Shown here: piece after piece, positions 62,215 to 64,000 of the stretch
How the letters are laid out: every line of letters begins with the position of its first letter
Numbering within the stretch: the first letter of the stretch is position 1
Source: JAJCYL01 sp965206015
GTDB taxonomy: Bacteria; Bacteroidota; Bacteroidia; Cytophagales; Cyclobacteriaceae
Length of the DNA: 64,000 bases
Assembly (NCBI GenBank): GCA_965206015.1
Contig: CBDBIW010000010.1
Coordinates: forward strand, 335,102-399,101
Direction: 5' to 3'
Position numbers and translations under genes: made by a program
Notes under the pieces: model-generated
Databases searched by the model: none
Told to the model about the DNA's origin: nothing
What the model saw: the letters and a program-made list of their open reading frames with translations, nothing else

Positions 62215-62818
62215 CTGTCTGCTTTTTTTTCTCAGTATTGCCCTGCTGATGGGTTCCACGCCGGGCTTTTTCCATCATATAGTGTGTCCTGGCCATGGCA
62301 AAGGTTTCCCGTTCTTTCTCTTCATTGCTCTTGCGGGAGGTGTCGTTCCATTCTTTTACCTGTGCATGGTGATCCAGAGAGCGTTGGGCTGCCACATCGC
62401 ATCGCTCTTCAAAGTAGTCGGCGAACCAGCCAAGTACCTTGGGCATGGTCAGACTCTCATAAAACTCCCCATAATGCCCCGACCCTGCCCTTCGCATGAT
62501 CACATGCACATCGGCCATGGTCAGGTGACGATGGATGGCTGCTACCTCTGCGGCTGTCTCATCGATCTGCAACTCGCCTAAAGGACGCTTCAAATCCAGC
62601 ATTTCATTCAGGTACACCAGTTGCAACTTGATCAGGGCTTGCACCTTTTCGGTACCCAGCGCATGTTCGAGCTTTCCCAGACTGTGGCTGGGGGCATCCA
62701 GTGCCTGGGCTACCGTACGTACTTCCCGATAATGCCTGGTCAGGGCTTCAGGTGCATAGATCGTCAAGTATTCGCTGCTTGTACTGAGCTGAGATGTTTC
62801 CTTTTTTATCAGTTCCAT
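62195..62818 (-). CDS. Early phage protein, unknown, 207 aa
   Basis: A helical protein: ALGTEKVQALIKLQLVYLNE, LTMADVHVIMRRAGSGHYGE and FYESLTMPKVLGWFADYFEE. This type recurs in Bacteroidota phages and mobile elements without known function; the N-terminus is not homologous to known replication proteins. The C-terminus is basic and disordered (HQQGNTEKKKQTDGGKKH). Overlaps the upstream gene by 71 bases. Confidence 0.65.
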   Translation of the reverse strand: MELIKKETSQLSTSSEYLTIYAPEALTRHYREVRTVAQALDAPSHSLGKLEHALGTEKVQALIKLQLVYLNEMLDLKRPLGELQIDETAAEVAAIHRHLTMADVHVIMRRAGSGHYGEFYESLTMPKVLGWFADYFEERCDVAAQRSLDHHAQVKEWNDTSRKSNEEKERETFAMARTHYMMEKARRGTHQQGNTEKKKQTDGGKKH

Positions 62819-63203
62819 GCTTGCTTATTTCTGCTATGATTTCGGGAAAACTCCCGTCTATTTTACACACGCTCAGGCGGTCAATGTACCACTGGGGAAG
62901 GTGTCTGATCACAGAATCGAACCAATGAACGATATCCTCATCGCCGGGGTGTTCCACTTTAGCAACCCCGTAGAGCTTTTTAATAATACGGTTCAAACAT
63001 TGTGCATCCTTTGCCTGCCACGGGTAGGCTATACCGGTATGTTTTTCAAAGGCTTTTAAAAATACCTCCCTGCATCTGGAATGAACCGTAACACTGGTTT
63101 TGCCCCATTCAGGACAGGCCACTCCCAGCGCATGGGCCAGTGCCTGTCGCAGCTCGGCTTTTGAGGCCGATTTGCGGTTCAATATCTTTTCAGGGCCGGT
63201 CAT
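62748..63203 (-). CDS. Early phage protein, unknown, 151 aa
   Basis: Contains FEKHTGIAYPWQAKDAQCLN, then RIIKKLYGVA, reminiscent of the N-terminal part of phage replication or primosome-type proteins, but the family is not certain. Starts with an ATGA overlap to the preceding mini-gene. Confidence 0.6.
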   Translation of the reverse strand: MTGPEKILNRKSASKAELRQALAHALGVACPEWGKTSVTVHSRCREVFLKAFEKHTGIAYPWQAKDAQCLNRIIKKLYGVAKVEHPGDEDIVHWFDSVIRHLPQWYIDRLSVCKIDGSFPEIIAEISKHGTDKKGNISAQYKQRILDDLCT

Positions 63204-63352
63204 GGTTTCATTGCTTTTTGAGCCAGGTACTTCCTGCGAGCCATGCGGATTATCCGTAACATATCATCGGGGGTCATGCCTGCATCCTGCATTTCCTTTA
63301 TCATTTTGTCTGCTGCGATTTCATCCTTTGTCATGTGTGCTTCTTTTTTCAT
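63200..63352 (-). CDS. 50-aa phage mini-gene
   Basis: ATG 63352 to TGA 63200. MKKEAHMTKDEIAADKMIKE, then DDMLRIIRMARRKYLA: a basic helical peptide. Both its start and its stop overlap neighbours by ATGA, strong evidence of a translated gene in the early operon. No family. Confidence 0.7.
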   Translation of the reverse strand: MKKEAHMTKDEIAADKMIKEMQDAGMTPDDMLRIIRMARRKYLAQKAMKP

Positions 63353-63759
63353 CGGTGTACCTCCTTCAAATGACTTTGGTACATCAGTTCGGCCTGCGTG
63401 ACCAGCCCCGCCAGTTCCGCCCGGCTGTGCTGGTTCAGGGACTTGTGGAATTTTCCGTACTTTTTCACCCAGGTATAAATAGCACGCATGTCGGCTTTTG
63501 TTCCTGCTTCGTTTTCATAGCCCATCTTGCGAAACAGGGCGATCACCTTGCGCCGCATCCGGTTGTCTGCGCCGTCATGAACCCTGCCTGCCACCTGTCC
63601 CATTTTGTCAATCAGCCTGGTGTACTCCGGGTGGGTCAGTTCCCGAAGGCTGTGGGTACGGCCTTCGGTTATTTCCAGGACTACCTCACTGCGATCAATG
63701 AGGCAGCCTGCATGTTGAAGCCGTTTCTCCAGTGCGAAATAGTGGCGATAGCGGCTCAT
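63349..63759 (-). CDS. GemA/DUF1018-like phage regulatory protein
   Basis: 136 residues. RRKVIALFRKMGYENEAGTK, ADMRAIYTWVKKYGKFHKSL and LAGLVTQAELMYQSHLKEVH follow the Mu gp16/GemA pattern (R..I..L...LG......D......N.....L......Q). In Mu, GemA affects host DNA relaxation and replication. Stays in the early minus-strand operon. Confidence 0.65.
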   Translation of the reverse strand: MSRYRHYFALEKRLQHAGCLIDRSEVVLEITEGRTHSLRELTHPEYTRLIDKMGQVAGRVHDGADNRMRRKVIALFRKMGYENEAGTKADMRAIYTWVKKYGKFHKSLNQHSRAELAGLVTQAELMYQSHLKEVHR

Positions 63760-64000
63760 ACCTCTACTTTAAAAGTATCGTAGGTCATGATTTCAATGCC
63801 GAACTTCTCATAGTTCGGGTCTCCCACGTAGGCCCTGGCTTTGCCGAGTTGTACCTGCTCAATGACACGGACAAGGTTGGGGAACTTCTTTTTGAACGTT
63901 TTCATGTCGAAGTCCTCCGGCAACTCGATCTTGCTGCTGGCCACCCATTTGAGTCTGCCACCCTCGAAGTGGGCCGTCTTTCCGTCAAACCATTCCGGAT
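63756..64000 (-). CDS. Early phage protein, N-terminus outside window
   Basis: The frame stays open to the window edge: EWFDGKTAHFEGGRLKWVAS, SKIELPEDFDMKTFKKKFPN, YVGDPNYEKFGIEIMTYDTF. At least 81 residues; the internal GTG at 63944 is unlikely to be the true start. No family is recognised. It overlaps the GemA-like gene by 4 bases. Confidence 0.6.
   Translation of the reverse strand, partial: PEWFDGKTAHFEGGRLKWVASSKIELPEDFDMKTFKKKFPNLVRVIEQVQLGKARAYVGDPNYEKFGIEIMTYDTFKVEV

Larger units (their letters stand above)
42661..64000. mobile_element. Mu-like contractile-tailed prophage (incomplete at right edge)
   Basis: Gene content and order match transposable myophages: GemA-like and small early genes, terminase pair, DUF935 portal, gp36-like DUF1320, gpG-like and MuF-like proteins, protease/scaffold, capsid, lysis, sheath, tube, chaperones, tape measure, LysM protein, gp25-like, baseplate J, fibre, and a DNA methylase at the end. 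Base composition is richer in G+C than the host part. Genes 55.4-61.3 kb are in opposite orientation to the rest. No integrase was found; the transposase should lie beyond base 64000. No reverse transcriptase (DGR) is in the window. Confidence 0.92.

Noticed and set aside
42661..64000. Diversity-generating retroelement as in the Bacteroides Mu-like hankyphage
   Set aside because: No reverse transcriptase and no template/variable repeat pair near the fibre gene were found in this window; it could still lie beyond the right edge.
1..64000. CRISPR arrays, tRNA and rRNA genes
   Set aside because: No regularly spaced repeats, no cloverleaf-like sequence with CCA-type end and no rRNA motif were noticed on reading either strand.

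Overview
The window looks like a chromosomal segment of a marine or soil Bacteroidota, most likely order Cytophagales. Supporting signs are the family set (DUF5916 outer-membrane protein, TlpA-type thioredoxin with a DUF4369-like N-terminus, M14 and M28 exported peptidases, MacB-like 790-residue permease, GH3-fold protein beside lptB and recJ), promoters of the TAnnTTTG type, weak Shine-Dalgarno sequences, and an A+T-rich host part. No rRNA, tRNA or CRISPR array was seen.

Host part, about 1-38.2 kb. Minus-strand cluster: secreted unknown, recJ, lptB, GH3 protein. Plus-strand genes: tag, a MaoC hydratase, rpsT, radC, DUF1684, unknowns and a SNF2 helicase. Then come a Ca2+/Na+ antiporter, a class V aminotransferase, an M14 peptidase, a TlpA-like protein, rdgB, an FtsX-type permease, recR, clpS, a sodium:solute symporter, a GNAT toxin-antitoxin-like pair, an adenosylcobalamin synthesis enzyme, a three-gene STAS-like/PIN operon (PIN gene frameshifted), an ABC ATPase, a Tat-type TIM-barrel protein, a TauE/SafE exporter, a DUF5916 protein, a saccharopine dehydrogenase-like enzyme and degP. 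Between intact genes lie decayed ones: an M28 peptidase, an ECF sigma factor, a PQQ sugar dehydrogenase tail, uridine kinase and a WYL regulator.

Mobile junction, about 38.9-42.7 kb. This holds a transposase fragment, a nested AT-rich inverted repeat, two copies of a 24-bp IS200/IS605-type end flanking two exported-protein genes, a tnpB C-terminus, and an intact 1074-bp IS630-family element.

Prophage, about 42.7 kb to beyond the window end. It is a Mu-like, contractile-tailed transposable phage, visibly richer in G+C than the host. Reading from the right edge: early/regulatory mini-genes on the minus strand (64-61.5 kb); terminase, portal, adaptor, morphogenesis and MuF-like genes on the plus strand (55.5-61.3 kb); then on the minus strand protease/scaffold, capsid, lysis genes, sheath, tube, chaperones, tape measure, baseplate, fibre and finally a D12 adenine methylase at the end where Mu keeps its DNA-modification genes. 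The transposase genes should lie past base 64000. A second, nearly identical IS630 copy has cut the 5' end of the first tail-chaperone gene; removing it with one TA restores a clean reading frame. The prophage may therefore be impaired unless the start codon supplied by the IS is enough.

Strongest leads: the chaperone gene reconstruction and possible frameshift, IS630 copies whose stop codon lies in flanking DNA, the repeat-rich candidate prophage terminus, the STAS-like/PIN operon, the IS605-end-flanked two-gene island with an A6 frameshift at a lipoprotein start, and a triple-hairpin region upstream of rpsT.
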